Position numbers and translations under genes: made by a program
Source of the DNA: Thalassiosira profunda
Taxonomy: Eukaryota; Bacillariophyta; Thalassiosirophyceae; Thalassiosirales; Thalassiosiraceae
Assembly (NCBI GenBank): GCA_036939355.1
Contig: JALLAP010001215.1
Span: 1-11,199 of the forward strand
Length of the DNA: 11,199 nt
Direction: 5' to 3'
The notes under the pieces: generated by a model
Databases searched by the model: none
Seen by the model: the letters and a program-made list of their open reading frames with translations, nothing else
What the model was told of the DNA's origin: nothing
Shown here: positions 1-7,976 of the stretch, piece by piece
How the letters are laid out: every line of letters begins with the position of its first letter
How positions within the stretch are numbered: position 1 is the first letter of the stretch

Positions 1-948
1 AGATCAAGGGGGACGACTTGCGCACTGGGGGGTACGGGGGCATCTACGGGGTGGGCATGGCGGGAAGATGCCCGCCGCGGATGATCGTGATGACGTACAC
101 ACCGGCGGCACGGCAGTGGGAGGCGAACGTGGGGGAGGAGCACATTGCTCTGTGTGGAAAGGGCGTGATCTACGATACCGGCGGGCTAGGCCTCAAACCG
201 AAGGCATCCATGTGCGGAATGAAACACGACATGGGCGGTTCGGCGGGTCTCCTTGGCGGGTTCATGGCAGCCGTAGAGTTGAAAGTGCCTCAGAAAATCA
301 CTCTGATCCTCGCTGTTGTTGAGAACAGCATTGGGCCCGAATCCTTTCGTAACGACGACATTTTGACGATGAAGTCGGGGAAGACCGTCGAGGTCAACAA
401 CACCGACGCGGAAGGAAGGCTAATCTTGTCGGACTGCGTGAACTACGCCTCGAACAGTATCGGAAAGGTGGACGTGATTCTGGACATGGCCACTCTGACT
501 GGGGCGCAGGGTGTCTGCACCGGTCAAAAGCACGCTGCGGTTTTGGCCAAGACAAAGGCAATCGAAGACCGAGTCTTCGCGGCGGGATTGAGGAGCGGCG
601 ACTTGGTCTACCCCATGTTGTACGACCGGCTGCTCATGTCGGAGTTTGATTCGAAAGTGGCAGACATGAAGAACAGCGTCAAGAACCGCAACAATGCGCA
701 GGCATCTTGTGCTGGGCACTTCATCGAATCTCACATTGACGAGGCTTACGAAGGGGATTGGGTGAGTTCACTGCTTAAGAAGGTATCTGCTCTTGTTCCA
801 CAAACATCATTGAACTTAACACACTCTCGTTCTCTACCAAAAAAAGGTGCACGTTGACATGGCCGGACCCGACAGTAAGAATGAGAGGGCGAATGGATAT
901 GGAGTAGCGTTGGTTCTTGGATTGCTGAAGGCCCCAGGATTCTGCTAA
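1..948 (+). CDS. M17 leucyl aminopeptidase, NPEPL1 type (3' part; 5' end outside window)
   Basis: This is a two-metal exopeptidase that removes N-terminal residues from peptides, probably in the cytosol. The gene enters the window open; the first full codon is at 3. The CDS is join(<3..761, 847..948), about 286 residues plus TAA (946-948). Counting from the TTG at 18 as residue 1, the M17 signature residues are all visible: metal or catalytic K48, D53, K60 and D71 (GKG, YDTGG, GLK, KHDMGG), then NTDAEGRL at 128-135 with D130, E132 and R134. The stretches YGGIYGVG near the start and ADMKNSV later point to the NPEPL1 branch rather than bacterial PepA. The family is about 500 residues, so roughly half is present. 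One phase-0 intron splits the last tryptophan from VHVDMAGP. The protein ends at the usual family position. It converges with the transporter gene downstream. Confidence 0.93.
762..846 (+). other. Spliceosomal intron in the aminopeptidase gene
   Basis: This is an 85-nt GT-AG intron with donor TGG|GTGAGT and acceptor AAAAAAG|GTGCAC. It is phase 0. Removing it joins ...EGDW to VHVDMAGPD, which restores the conserved M17 C terminus. If retained, the frame reads through the intron without a stop and then ends at a TGA at 855-857 in exon 2. Confidence 0.9.
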
Positions 949-1165
949 TCTCATCTCTGCAGTTGAAAGGCTTCTCTTACCTATGCAACAAAAAGAAGGG
1001 AGATCATGTAAAAAGTAAAGAGACTATCTCACAACTCTATTGCCACTGAAAGGGTTCCTATCTTCTCCACGAAGTAGTGCGCCCTTCTCAACACCATCGA
1101 CTACACAGCAAACAAACAGAGATGACGAATATTGCTCAGATGCGAAAGCCACACGTGCCCACTCA
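949..1165. other. Convergent 3' spacer (aminopeptidase / transporter)
   Basis: These 217 bp lie between two convergent stop codons and should hold both 3' UTRs. I see no ORF with coding character, no RNA gene and no clear AATAAA signal. An AT-richer, A-rich stretch lies near 990-1020. CTAAT followed by TCTCTGCAG at 945-962 resembles a 3' splice site but lies after the natural stop. Confidence 0.5.
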
Positions 1166-2827
1166 TCAGACGCCGCAGTTCGGATAGAACTGAAGCCACG
1201 TCTCCCTCATCTTTCGGCTCAGCTCCGGGTGGTTTGCCTCGAACTCGGCGGGGCCCTCCGCGAAGCACACGATGACCGCATTCACGCCGCTGGCAAGGGT
1301 GCTCATCAGAATGCTCGACAGGACCAGCCCAATGATGAACCCCAGCCCCGCGCACGTGGCACTGACACTGTCCGGATAGGGCACGTTGTCGAACCACCCC
1401 TCCGGCGAGGTCTCGTTGAAGGCGAGTCCGATGGCGCAGGTGATTCCTCCCACGCAGAGGCTGAGGAAGAAGAAGACGTTGCCCACGAGGTCGTCCGCGA
1501 TGATCGCCTCCCATCCGCGGTTCTTGAAGAGGGTGAACACGTTCTTCCCGGCCTCGATGTAGCTGTATCCGTAGAGACCAACGTAAACAAACGCCCACTT
1601 GTTGAAGTAACGGAGGATGCTCTCGATGCAGCCCAGGATGCACTCCGCAATGCAAATGAGGATGCCGTTGTCCTGGTCCCGCGCGGCCTGCGCCAGCGCT
1701 TTGAGGCTCTGCACCAGTGCCACGAGCAAGCTTCCGAAGCAAATCGATCCGAACGACGTCGTCAAAGCCCGGATCATGCTCCCAATCATCCCTCCGGAGC
1801 AGAACGAGCTAGTTTCATCAGGCGCAAACCACCAGCTGCCCACGGTCCCCGCAACCGTCACGTGGTTGGTGTTCTGGATCACCTGGTGGGTGAAAAAGTA
1901 GCTCAACAGCAGGAGAAAGAGGTATCCCCAATTGACCGAGTTCTGCGTGTACGTGGCGCCCCCGACTGACACGACCTCCTCGCTCGTCACCACTTGATTG
2001 GACACCCCCGCGAGGGCAATGCTCCACAGGAGCGTCCACCCGAAGGCCAGAAGGACGAAGAAGTACGCCACAAAGACGACGCCGCAATTCTTCTTGATGG
2101 CCGTGCAGGCCGTGGTGAGGTTCGCCGAGGCGAACGGGATGCGCGACCACACGGCGCGGGCGTAGCAGCAGAAGATGAGGAAGAATATTACTCCGACGAT
2201 CCCTCCGAAGATGCTCCCCGCGACGAACATCCACACGGCCATCACGCCGCTCAGCACCACCATCAGGACGAGGCTGACCTTGATGAGGATCTCGGGGATG
2301 CACATCATGATCGGGAGGGTGACGCCGGTCAGGATGATGGCCACGGCCCCCAGGATGAAGGTGGCATAGACATAGCCGGAATAATCGTAGCCGGAGGTGG
2401 AGTCGGAAATGGCGTCGGTGAAGGCGTCGGCGCCGTAGACGGCCGCGACGGCGATGATGGCCGCGAGGTTTCCGTAGAGGAGGAGGGCGAAGGGGAGGTC
2501 GCGGCAGCGGGTCGCCTGCAAAGATTGATGATATGTGAGATATTTGAGCATGAGTGTGGTGACAATAAAAGTTGCAGTTTGTTTCATGCGGTCCATTGCA
2601 ATTCGTGGAAGGCCCGCATCAGAGCTCGGGGCACCACCCGAGACAGCCGATCGGGGCTGACCAACGAGAACGCTCACCTGCTTCTCGCCCCCGCCCCCAC
2701 TCCGCGCGACGGCCGAGCTGGTAGGCTGGTCGGTCGGCGCCGAAGCCGCCGGCTGCGAGGTCGTGTGATCGTAGGGACTGGCCACCGCCGTCCCCTGGAC
2801 GACTACCGGCGCTCCGGATTTGCCCAT
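1166..2827 (-). CDS. Choline-transporter-like protein (SLC44/CTL, PNS1 family)
   Basis: This is a multi-pass membrane protein. SLC44 members carry choline or ethanolamine, but the yeast relative PNS1 has no settled substrate, so the cargo here is unknown. The spliced CDS is complement(join(1166..2515, 2678..2827)), 499 residues, starting at the ATG at 2827 and ending TGA (1166-1168). A soluble N tail of about 50 residues, rich in A, S, P and G, precedes the family's CRDLPFALLL entry into the first membrane segment. About ten hydrophobic segments follow. Family hallmarks include SSFCSGGMIGS, the RYFNKWAFVYVGLYG block, YIEAGKNVFTLFKNRGW and a C-terminal FAEGPAEFEANHPEL. One phase-0 intron lies at the end of the N tail. 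The gene is divergent from the MATH-BTB-SAP gene and shares a 406-bp upstream region with it. Strong antisense ORFs over this gene are frame shadows. Confidence 0.93.
   Translation of the reverse strand: MGKSGAPVVVQGTAVASPYDHTTSQPAASAPTDQPTSSAVARSGGGGEKQVSVLVGQPRSAVSGGAPSSDAGLPRIAMDRMKQTATFIVTTLMLKYLTYHQSLQATRCRDLPFALLLYGNLAAIIAVAAVYGADAFTDAISDSTSGYDYSGYVYATFILGAVAIILTGVTLPIMMCIPEILIKVSLVLMVVLSGVMAVWMFVAGSIFGGIVGVIFFLIFCCYARAVWSRIPFASANLTTACTAIKKNCGVVFVAYFFVLLAFGWTLLWSIALAGVSNQVVTSEEVVSVGGATYTQNSVNWGYLFLLLLSYFFTHQVIQNTNHVTVAGTVGSWWFAPDETSSFCSGGMIGSMIRALTTSFGSICFGSLLVALVQSLKALAQAARDQDNGILICIAECILGCIESILRYFNKWAFVYVGLYGYSYIEAGKNVFTLFKNRGWEAIIADDLVGNVFFFLSLCVGGITCAIGLAFNETSPEGWFDNVPYPDSVSATCAGLGFIIGLVLSSILMSTLASGVNAVIVCFAEGPAEFEANHPELSRKMRETWLQFYPNCGV
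2516..2677 (-). other. Intron in the transporter gene (162 nt, in-frame and stop-free)
   Basis: On the minus strand the donor is GAGAAGCAG|GTGAGC (starts 2677) and the acceptor is ATCTTTGCAG|GCGACC (ends 2516). It is phase 0 and 162 nt long, so an unspliced transcript would insert 54 residues and stay in frame. I call it an intron because both sites are canonical, the sequence is more AT-rich than the flanks, and the translated insert has no likeness to the family, whereas the spliced joint leads directly into the conserved CRDLPFA. Retention as an isoform cannot be excluded. Confidence 0.85.
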
Positions 2828-3233
2828 GGTGGAGGTTGTTGGCGGCGTCGTTGTCAGAGGTTGTCAGCCGAGGGCTCAACAACTTTGAGCTCAACGCAAC
2901 GGATGGAAAGCAAGGGGTCGTGCGCCGGTTAGCTATTTTACCTTATTTTACGTACATGCTACCCCTACTGTACCTTTCGTGACCACAAAGCGCCCACAAG
3001 CACAAGAGGAGACGTCGGAGCCGGCCTGGACGCGGGGCGGCAGCTCAAAAGGAGGTCGGGGACAATCGGAATACAGTGCACAGTTAGCGGGGAGAAGGAG
3101 TGGCCCACTGTGAAAATAATCGACGGATATTTGTTGTGAGATAGAGGGTGCGAGTGGTGCACGTCGACTCCGCCAGCGTCGTTTCTTCCCCTCCCCAAAA
3201 CTTCTCTGCGGCATCGCCGCCGTAGGTAGCACC
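2828..3233. promoter_or_regulatory. Divergent upstream region (transporter / MATH-BTB-SAP)
   Basis: These 406 bp separate the start codons of two divergent genes and must carry both 5' UTRs and promoters. An AT-rich patch at about 2934-2955 in otherwise GC-rich DNA includes two copies of ATTTTAC and the heptamer TTACGTA (2948-2954). GTTGTCAG occurs twice close together near 2850-2870. I see no convincing TATA box or RNA gene. Confidence 0.5.
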
Positions 3234-4400
3234 ATGGCTATGAACAACCAAACGGCCAACAGCGTCGCTAAGCTGGAGGTGTTTCAGGTTCGCTTTGAAG
3301 GGTTCGAAGCCCTGCCTGCGGTAAAGGGGCGTGGCAGCGTTCTTTCGCCCGAGTTCAATTGCTTTGGGCATCAGTGGAAGGTGCAAGTATATCCTGGCGG
3401 GGATGCGGCGTCGGATGATGGGAATATTTCTGTCTATCTTCGTCATGTCTCAGATGAATGCATCGAGGTTCAGGCCACCTTCGCGGTCCCTGAGTCAACG
3501 ACGAAATGTTATGCTCTGGCTGCCAAAAAGTACCAGGCTGTGGGGGAGGATGGTGCTGGCTGGGGAACAACCAACTTTGCCAAGCGCTCAACAATGATCG
3601 ATGCGCTTCGTTATGGAGCGTTGGTGATCGAGGTTCGGATGGAACATAGTGGGCAATCTACTGTGATTGCCCCGTTCCTTCCCACAAATCCCTGCTACAA
3701 GAATTTGCTGAAGCAGTTCCGAAACGAGGAATCGGCTGATGTGGTGTTTGAAGTCAGGAAGGAGCAGAGTACGGGTGGGCGCAAGAAGAGGACCAAGGGC
3801 GAAGCGACGATTTTTCATGCTCATCGCATCGTCCTTCCCGAGAGCGGTGCACTTGCCGAAGCCTGCGAGTCGAGCAGCGATTTGACACCTATTCCCGTCA
3901 CTGGCATCCGTCCCGAGATCTTCCGCCACCTGCTGTTTTATCTTTATGGAGGGAAGATTGAAGATGAAGTGTTGAAGGAGAATGCGAAGGACGTCATCAA
4001 TGGTGCTGACCGATTCGGGGTGGTGGGCCTGAAACTGGAAGCCGAAGCATCGTTGGTGAAAGAAACTGCCTTTACAATGGACAACGCCCTCGACAATCTA
4101 CTTTACGCGGATGCAAAGAATTGTGCCCTCTTGAAAGAATCCGTTGTTGATTTCATGGTGGAAAATGCAGACGAAAGCATCAAAAGGCTGACATTTGACA
4201 ATGTTCCTGGTTCCTTGCTGAAGGATTTCATGACGGCAGTGGCTAGGGGCAAAAAGGATTCTCCTGTCCATGCGAATGATGCAAGTGATCTCAGCACTGC
4301 AAGGGTCGACACCTTGAGGAATAAGCTCCACGAAAAAGGATTGGACGTCGAGGGTTCGAGGGAGACAATGATTGCACGTCTTGAGAAGCATTCTGAGTGA
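3234..4400 (+). CDS. MATH-BTB-SAP domain protein
   Basis: This is a single-exon gene of 388 residues with a strong start context (ACCATGG) and a TGA stop. Residues about 14-150 look like a MATH/TRAF-type beta domain (FNCFGHQWKVQVYPGG, then a WG-TNF-KRSTM block). Residues about 167-262 are a BTB/POZ fold (SADVVFEV, FHAHRIVL, IFRHLLFYLYGG), interrupted by a basic loop (GGRKKRTKG). Residues about 263-345 form a helical BACK-like stretch. Residues about 352-388 match a SAP motif (DTLRNKLHEKGLDVEGSRE). MATH-BTB proteins are substrate adaptors for Cul3 ubiquitin ligases, and SAP motifs bind AT-rich DNA or nucleic acid. An adaptor acting on chromatin-bound targets is my inference. The domain assignments rest on sequence pattern; the MATH call is the least certain. 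Confidence 0.87.
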   Translation: MAMNNQTANSVAKLEVFQVRFEGFEALPAVKGRGSVLSPEFNCFGHQWKVQVYPGGDAASDDGNISVYLRHVSDECIEVQATFAVPESTTKCYALAAKKYQAVGEDGAGWGTTNFAKRSTMIDALRYGALVIEVRMEHSGQSTVIAPFLPTNPCYKNLLKQFRNEESADVVFEVRKEQSTGGRKKRTKGEATIFHAHRIVLPESGALAEACESSSDLTPIPVTGIRPEIFRHLLFYLYGGKIEDEVLKENAKDVINGADRFGVVGLKLEAEASLVKETAFTMDNALDNLLYADAKNCALLKESVVDFMVENADESIKRLTFDNVPGSLLKDFMTAVARGKKDSPVHANDASDLSTARVDTLRNKLHEKGLDVEGSRETMIARLEKHSE

Positions 4401-4560
4401 GCGAAGTAAAGATCTATGATGGCGCATCCCATAAGGCGCCAGTAGATACCGAAATGCACGCCGCGATGCAAAAGAATCGTTACTAGAACTACTTCTTCAG
4501 CTTGACTGCGCCATCCTTTGGTATCTCCCTATCTCGATACCCCCTGTTTCTTTGACCTGC
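4401..4560. other. Convergent 3' spacer with a small hairpin
   Basis: These 160 bp lie between the convergent stops of the MATH-BTB-SAP and MYND genes. They contain a perfect 6-bp inverted repeat, TGGCGC at 4420-4425 and GCGCCA at 4436-4441 (10-nt loop), 20 nt after the upstream stop. Nothing else is recognisable, and the hairpin may be chance. Confidence 0.4.
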
Positions 4561-5616
4561 TCAAGCTTTCTTCGGTTCTTTGCTAGACACCCATTTGATG
4601 CAATTGTGCTTGTGGCCCACCCACTTCCAGTGATGTACCTGGCAGTCCTTGCTGCAATACCAAGCCGCGCGGCACCTCGAGCATCGGAGGAATTCTTTCC
4701 CCTGTGGCTCTTTCCTTTTGCACACACAACAATGGTCCCTGAACAGCCCCTCGATCATTTTCAGTATTTCCACTGAATTCGCATTTCCCCATTCGACCCC
4801 CTTACGAAGCCAATGTATTCCCTTCACAAAATTGGGATTGAGAGCAGGATCCGGCACCTGTTGGCCCGGGGGGCAGCACAAAACCAGCCCCAGCAGGCCC
4901 ATAGATTCTACATGCCCCCTCTCCGCAGTCGGCGTCACTAAACGGATGACATCCTCCCCAGATGTTGGAAGACCATGAATGCCTTTGCTGTAAGCTACGG
5001 CCAGGTTGTAGCTTGCATTGTCGTAGCCTTTCGCTGCCGATGCCCTCGTGTATCGCAAGTACTCGGCATCATTTCCCTCGTCCTTTGCCATGATTGCAAG
5101 CGTGTACTCAGCATGGGCGTGGCCCTTTTCCGCCGCCGCAAGGAGCCATCGCTTCGCTTTTGATAGAGATGTCGGCACGCCATGGGTGCCGAGGGGGGAG
5201 TATTCAGTGCCGAGCACAAATGAGCACCTAGGATCTCCTTTTTCAGCCCCGAGAATTTTGAGATTTTTCTCCAGCCCTTCCATCCCCTTCAGATAGCGTA
5301 TCCCCAATTCTCGGTGCAAGATAAGTGGCAGCTGACCTTTCTCGAATTTCTCTGCCAGCATCGTCCCAGAGCCATCGCCAGGATTTCTGGACCGGCACAT
5401 GGGGCAGAAGTTGCGAAGCTGATCCTCTTCCTTGCCCCACGACCCTTTGGCGCGCGCGCTTTTCCACACGTAGGCGTACTGCTCGTCGCGACAATGTCTG
5501 TGCGTTTCTTTCCCACAGCAGAGGGTCATGGCCCGGCGGTCGATGTCCCAGAAGGGAGGAAGCGGTTCGAGGCAGATTGGACAGACGTCGTCCTCGGCAG
5601 ATTCGGATTTCGACAT
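4561..5616 (-). CDS. RING-like / Sel1-repeat / MYND zinc-finger protein
   Basis: This gene encodes 351 residues from the ATG at 5616 (context ACCATGT) to TGA at 4561-4563. A longer in-frame start at 5643 is only a TTG, so I reject it. Residues 12-74 form a Cys/His module (C12-x2-C15, CC33-34, H39-x2-C42, C71-x2-C74) that looks like a degenerate RING. Residues about 105-280 hold Sel1-type helical repeats, with A-x-x-G-x-x-x-A spacing as in AAAEKGHAHAEYTLA and ASAAKGYDNASYNLA. Residues 296-339 are a good MYND finger: C296, C299, C312, C315, C321, C325, a His near 335-337 and C339. MYND and Sel1 are both protein-interaction modules, and a RING could confer ubiquitin-ligase activity. Genes of this design are often multicopy in diatoms and relatives, from general knowledge. 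The specific function is unknown. Confidence 0.9.
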   Translation of the reverse strand: MSKSESAEDDVCPICLEPLPPFWDIDRRAMTLCCGKETHRHCRDEQYAYVWKSARAKGSWGKEEDQLRNFCPMCRSRNPGDGSGTMLAEKFEKGQLPLILHRELGIRYLKGMEGLEKNLKILGAEKGDPRCSFVLGTEYSPLGTHGVPTSLSKAKRWLLAAAEKGHAHAEYTLAIMAKDEGNDAEYLRYTRASAAKGYDNASYNLAVAYSKGIHGLPTSGEDVIRLVTPTAERGHVESMGLLGLVLCCPPGQQVPDPALNPNFVKGIHWLRKGVEWGNANSVEILKMIEGLFRDHCCVCKRKEPQGKEFLRCSRCRAAWYCSKDCQVHHWKWVGHKHNCIKWVSSKEPKKA

Positions 5617-5918
5617 GGTCCAATGACGAGATGGATCGTACAAGACAGCAATTAGACACCCCCGCAGCTTTTACAGCGATATCCTCGCTCACGAAATTGA
5701 TGACGACCGTCACAGCACGAGAGCAGTCTGGTAAATGAGCGAACAGCGAGTCGGCGAGGATAGTCGGCTGTCGGCTCGCATCTGCGGGGTGCATGGGGTG
5801 CAAGGCGGAGCTATCTACGCGTAATGTACTTACGTAATAGTAGGTAACCGGCCAGCGCAGGGGCGGAAGGCGGAAGGCGCCAGCGGCGCGCAGCGACCAC
5901 GATCAGCTTCGACCACCC
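5617..5918. promoter_or_regulatory. Divergent upstream region (MYND / DUF4097 genes)
   Basis: This 302-bp region lies between divergent start codons. It holds a short perfect inverted repeat, CGTAA-TGTAC-TTACG at 5820-5834, overlapping TTACGTA at 5830-5836, the same heptamer as in the 2828-3233 region. The stretch at about 5850-5910 just before the plus-strand ATG is very GC-rich. No TATA box is evident. Confidence 0.5.
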
Positions 5919-7799
5919 ATGGGCGCCAAGCACCTCGCGGCGGCGGCCCGCCTCGGTCGGCGCTGGGGTCGCTCCGATCTGGCCATATCCCGCTGTCAGC
6001 GCGGCTTTCTCCCTCTGGGCACATTAAGTGATGGCGGCAGCATTTTGCATCGGAGGAGACATCATCTGATGGCCTCCTCAGGAATGCTAGCAGAGGGGTG
6101 CACCGTCCATTCGAACGGGGTGGAAGGTTCTGTTGGTATCAACAACAATATTTCAGCGCGATGCATGAGCACCTTGAAACCTACGCGGGTGCGCCTCCCA
6201 GCGCTCGGGCAGAACGGGACGCTGGTGCTGCGCAGCGATTGCAAATCCATTGAAAGGGTGGAGATTGTCCCGGGATGGAGGGACGATGCCACGCTGGACT
6301 TTCTCCCTGGCGCGGGAGATTCCAATCCAGAGATTCACACGTTTGGGGACGGAGAATCGTCTTTGTCGGAGCAAACCATTGGACGATTGCAGCTGAAAAT
6401 GAACGAGGAGGGGATAGACACATCGTTGGGCAGGAAGGGAAGCTTGGTGGAAGTGGACGTGCTGCCAACGTCCGACGAGGATTCTGTGAAGATCGTCGCG
6501 ACAATCCCCGAAAAGTCCAACCTAACAATCCAATTGGTCAGCGGAGACATTGATGTCGCCGGGAAGGTCGAGGGAGATGCACATCTCTCTACTCGGGGGA
6601 GCATAACTGTATCCAAACTCAGAGGGCACAACGTCGCATTGAACGCCGGAGGCACGGTCCACGTGAAGAAGGCCGTGGAGGCACGGTCGGTGAAGATCGA
6701 CTCCGCAACCAGAGTCAGAGCGCGGATGATCAACGGATCGGACGTTGCCATCGACGTGGGCGCGGGCGTTCCTGATCGTCCGGAACCCGTCAAGGTCGAC
6801 GACGACGACGAGGGCGCCGCGATAGATGTGGGATCGCTCTACGTTTCTGGTGGAGTCGCGGAGAGCGCCAACGATGCTCTGCTGACTGTCTACGATTACC
6901 ACAGAGGGGACGGCATAAAATACAACAGAGGGGACGACGGAGAACTATGGGGGCTTGTGCGCGTCAAGTCCACCCACGGCCACGTGACGGTGAATGCAAA
7001 GACGAGCGTAGAACTGTCTCAATCGGCAGAGGGGCAGCCGCCCCTGGTAGACCTCGGAGGCGTCAACGGCAGCTGCGACGTCGAGCTAGAATTGTCCAAC
7101 AATGTTTGGGAAGTTGGCCATGCTGATTACATAGCCACGCGGGTGCACTTCGATGCAATGACCCCCGAGTCGATCAGCACCATCACCACACGCGGGAGGG
7201 CGGGAAGCTCAAGCATCACAATGGATCGAAAGTTGGGGGCAGAGGTGCGGTTGCTGTCCGTTGCTGGATCTGGTGCAACGCTGCCGGAGATCGTGGATGC
7301 CCATTTGCTGACAGGCGATGATCTGGATGGAATTCAATTCATGCTGACCGACCTCGATGCAAACAGTAAAGCCCTGAAAAATGGGGTCGATGCTGGCAGC
7401 GCTGAATCGGGAGACTTCATATCGATAGAGACCGATGCATTTGCAAGGGATCAGGGCCTGGCGGGTCTAGACGAAAAACTCTCGCCCCGCATCCAATACG
7501 CGCAGGGCATAATGAGCAATCGCAGCGGCGAGCCCGACAGCCGGTTCGACGTGCGCTCTCGCGGAAAAATCAACATTGATGGTGCAGCGTCGCAAGCGTT
7601 GCACGGATTTCAGGGAAAGAAGAAGGAGTCTGATGCATCCGTTGCTTCGCTGCCTTTGCTGGCAGTTGCAACAGATGGAAAGATCAAGCTCGAGACACTG
7701 AGTTGGTTCGGGAGCATCGCTAGACGGTATGGGATGGAAGAGGACGATGCAAGGGGCGTCGGGCGACAGGCTAGCCGAGCTCCGCGATTGGAGAAATAA
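5919..7799 (+). CDS. DUF4097 / FAM185A-like beta-repeat protein, probable mitochondrial targeting
   Basis: This is a single exon of 626 residues, ATG at 5919 to TAA at 7797-7799. The first 50 residues are rich in Arg and Ala and nearly free of acidic residues (AAAARLGRRWGRSDLAISRC), as expected for a mitochondrial presequence. From about residue 65 the protein is mostly beta: repeated short strands of the DUF4097 kind (SGDIDVAGKVEGDAHL, STRGSITVSKLRG, AGGTVHVKKAVEARSVKI, VRVKSTHGHVTVN). The C terminus has a further block near 587-605 (DGKIKLETLSWFGSI) that recalls the end of FAM185A. DUF4097 proteins are thought to form right-handed beta-helix-like solenoids; their role is unknown. The protein is longer than I would expect for animal FAM185A. 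An acidic run (VDDDDEG) lies near residue 290. I see no catalytic motif. Confidence 0.82.
   Translation: MGAKHLAAAARLGRRWGRSDLAISRCQRGFLPLGTLSDGGSILHRRRHHLMASSGMLAEGCTVHSNGVEGSVGINNNISARCMSTLKPTRVRLPALGQNGTLVLRSDCKSIERVEIVPGWRDDATLDFLPGAGDSNPEIHTFGDGESSLSEQTIGRLQLKMNEEGIDTSLGRKGSLVEVDVLPTSDEDSVKIVATIPEKSNLTIQLVSGDIDVAGKVEGDAHLSTRGSITVSKLRGHNVALNAGGTVHVKKAVEARSVKIDSATRVRARMINGSDVAIDVGAGVPDRPEPVKVDDDDEGAAIDVGSLYVSGGVAESANDALLTVYDYHRGDGIKYNRGDDGELWGLVRVKSTHGHVTVNAKTSVELSQSAEGQPPLVDLGGVNGSCDVELELSNNVWEVGHADYIATRVHFDAMTPESISTITTRGRAGSSSITMDRKLGAEVRLLSVAGSGATLPEIVDAHLLTGDDLDGIQFMLTDLDANSKALKNGVDAGSAESGDFISIETDAFARDQGLAGLDEKLSPRIQYAQGIMSNRSGEPDSRFDVRSRGKINIDGAASQALHGFQGKKKESDASVASLPLLAVATDGKIKLETLSWFGSIARRYGMEEDDARGVGRQASRAPRLEK
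6897..6936 (+). repeat. Short tandem duplication inside the DUF4097 gene
   Basis: TACCACAGAGGGGACG (6897-6912) is repeated 24 nt later as TACAACAGAGGGGACG (6921-6936), 15 of 16 identical. The protein therefore has YHRGD then YNRGD with an 8-residue period. It is in frame and probably a small internal duplication. Confidence 0.6.
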
Positions 7800-7976
7800 C
7801 GATCCGTAGATTGGTCAGGCATCTACAATACTCTTATCAGCTCTCTACTTCACTTGTTGCATTTCCTTTCCATTTGCCGACCTCTATTGGTGTATCAATA
7901 ATATGCATTGTCCATCCGCAATCCAACTCATGTGCATTCCATCGCTCTTCCAGACTTCAACTTTCACTGCCACAAC
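7800..7976. other. Convergent 3' spacer, left part
   Basis: This is the left part of the 287-bp spacer between the DUF4097 and selenoprotein genes. A perfect 6-bp hairpin (GTAGAT 7806-7811 with ATCTAC 7821-7826, 9-nt loop) lies 7 nt after the plus-strand stop. No gene or repeat is seen. The right part of the spacer holds the SECIS-like hairpin annotated separately. Confidence 0.4.

Noticed and set aside
941..962. CTAAT plus TCTCTGCAG as a further 3' splice site of the aminopeptidase
   Set aside because: It lies after the TAA at 946-948, where the M17 protein ends naturally, and no partner donor or extra conserved sequence is evident.
1040..2932. Long plus-strand ORFs (about 309 and 312 codons) opposite the transporter gene
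   Set aside because: They are antisense shadows in GC-rich DNA: composition is charged and low-complexity, there is no family likeness, and the minus strand carries a clear SLC44 protein.
4420..4441. Hairpin after the MATH-BTB-SAP stop, with a similar one at 7806-7826 after the DUF4097 stop, as 3'-end signals
   Set aside because: Both are 6-bp stems with unlike sequences, there is no histone-type consensus, and eukaryotic 3' ends do not need them.
5617..5643. Longer N terminus for the MYND protein starting at 5643
   Set aside because: The codon is TTG; the ATG at 5614-5616 has a good start context and directly precedes the RING-like region.
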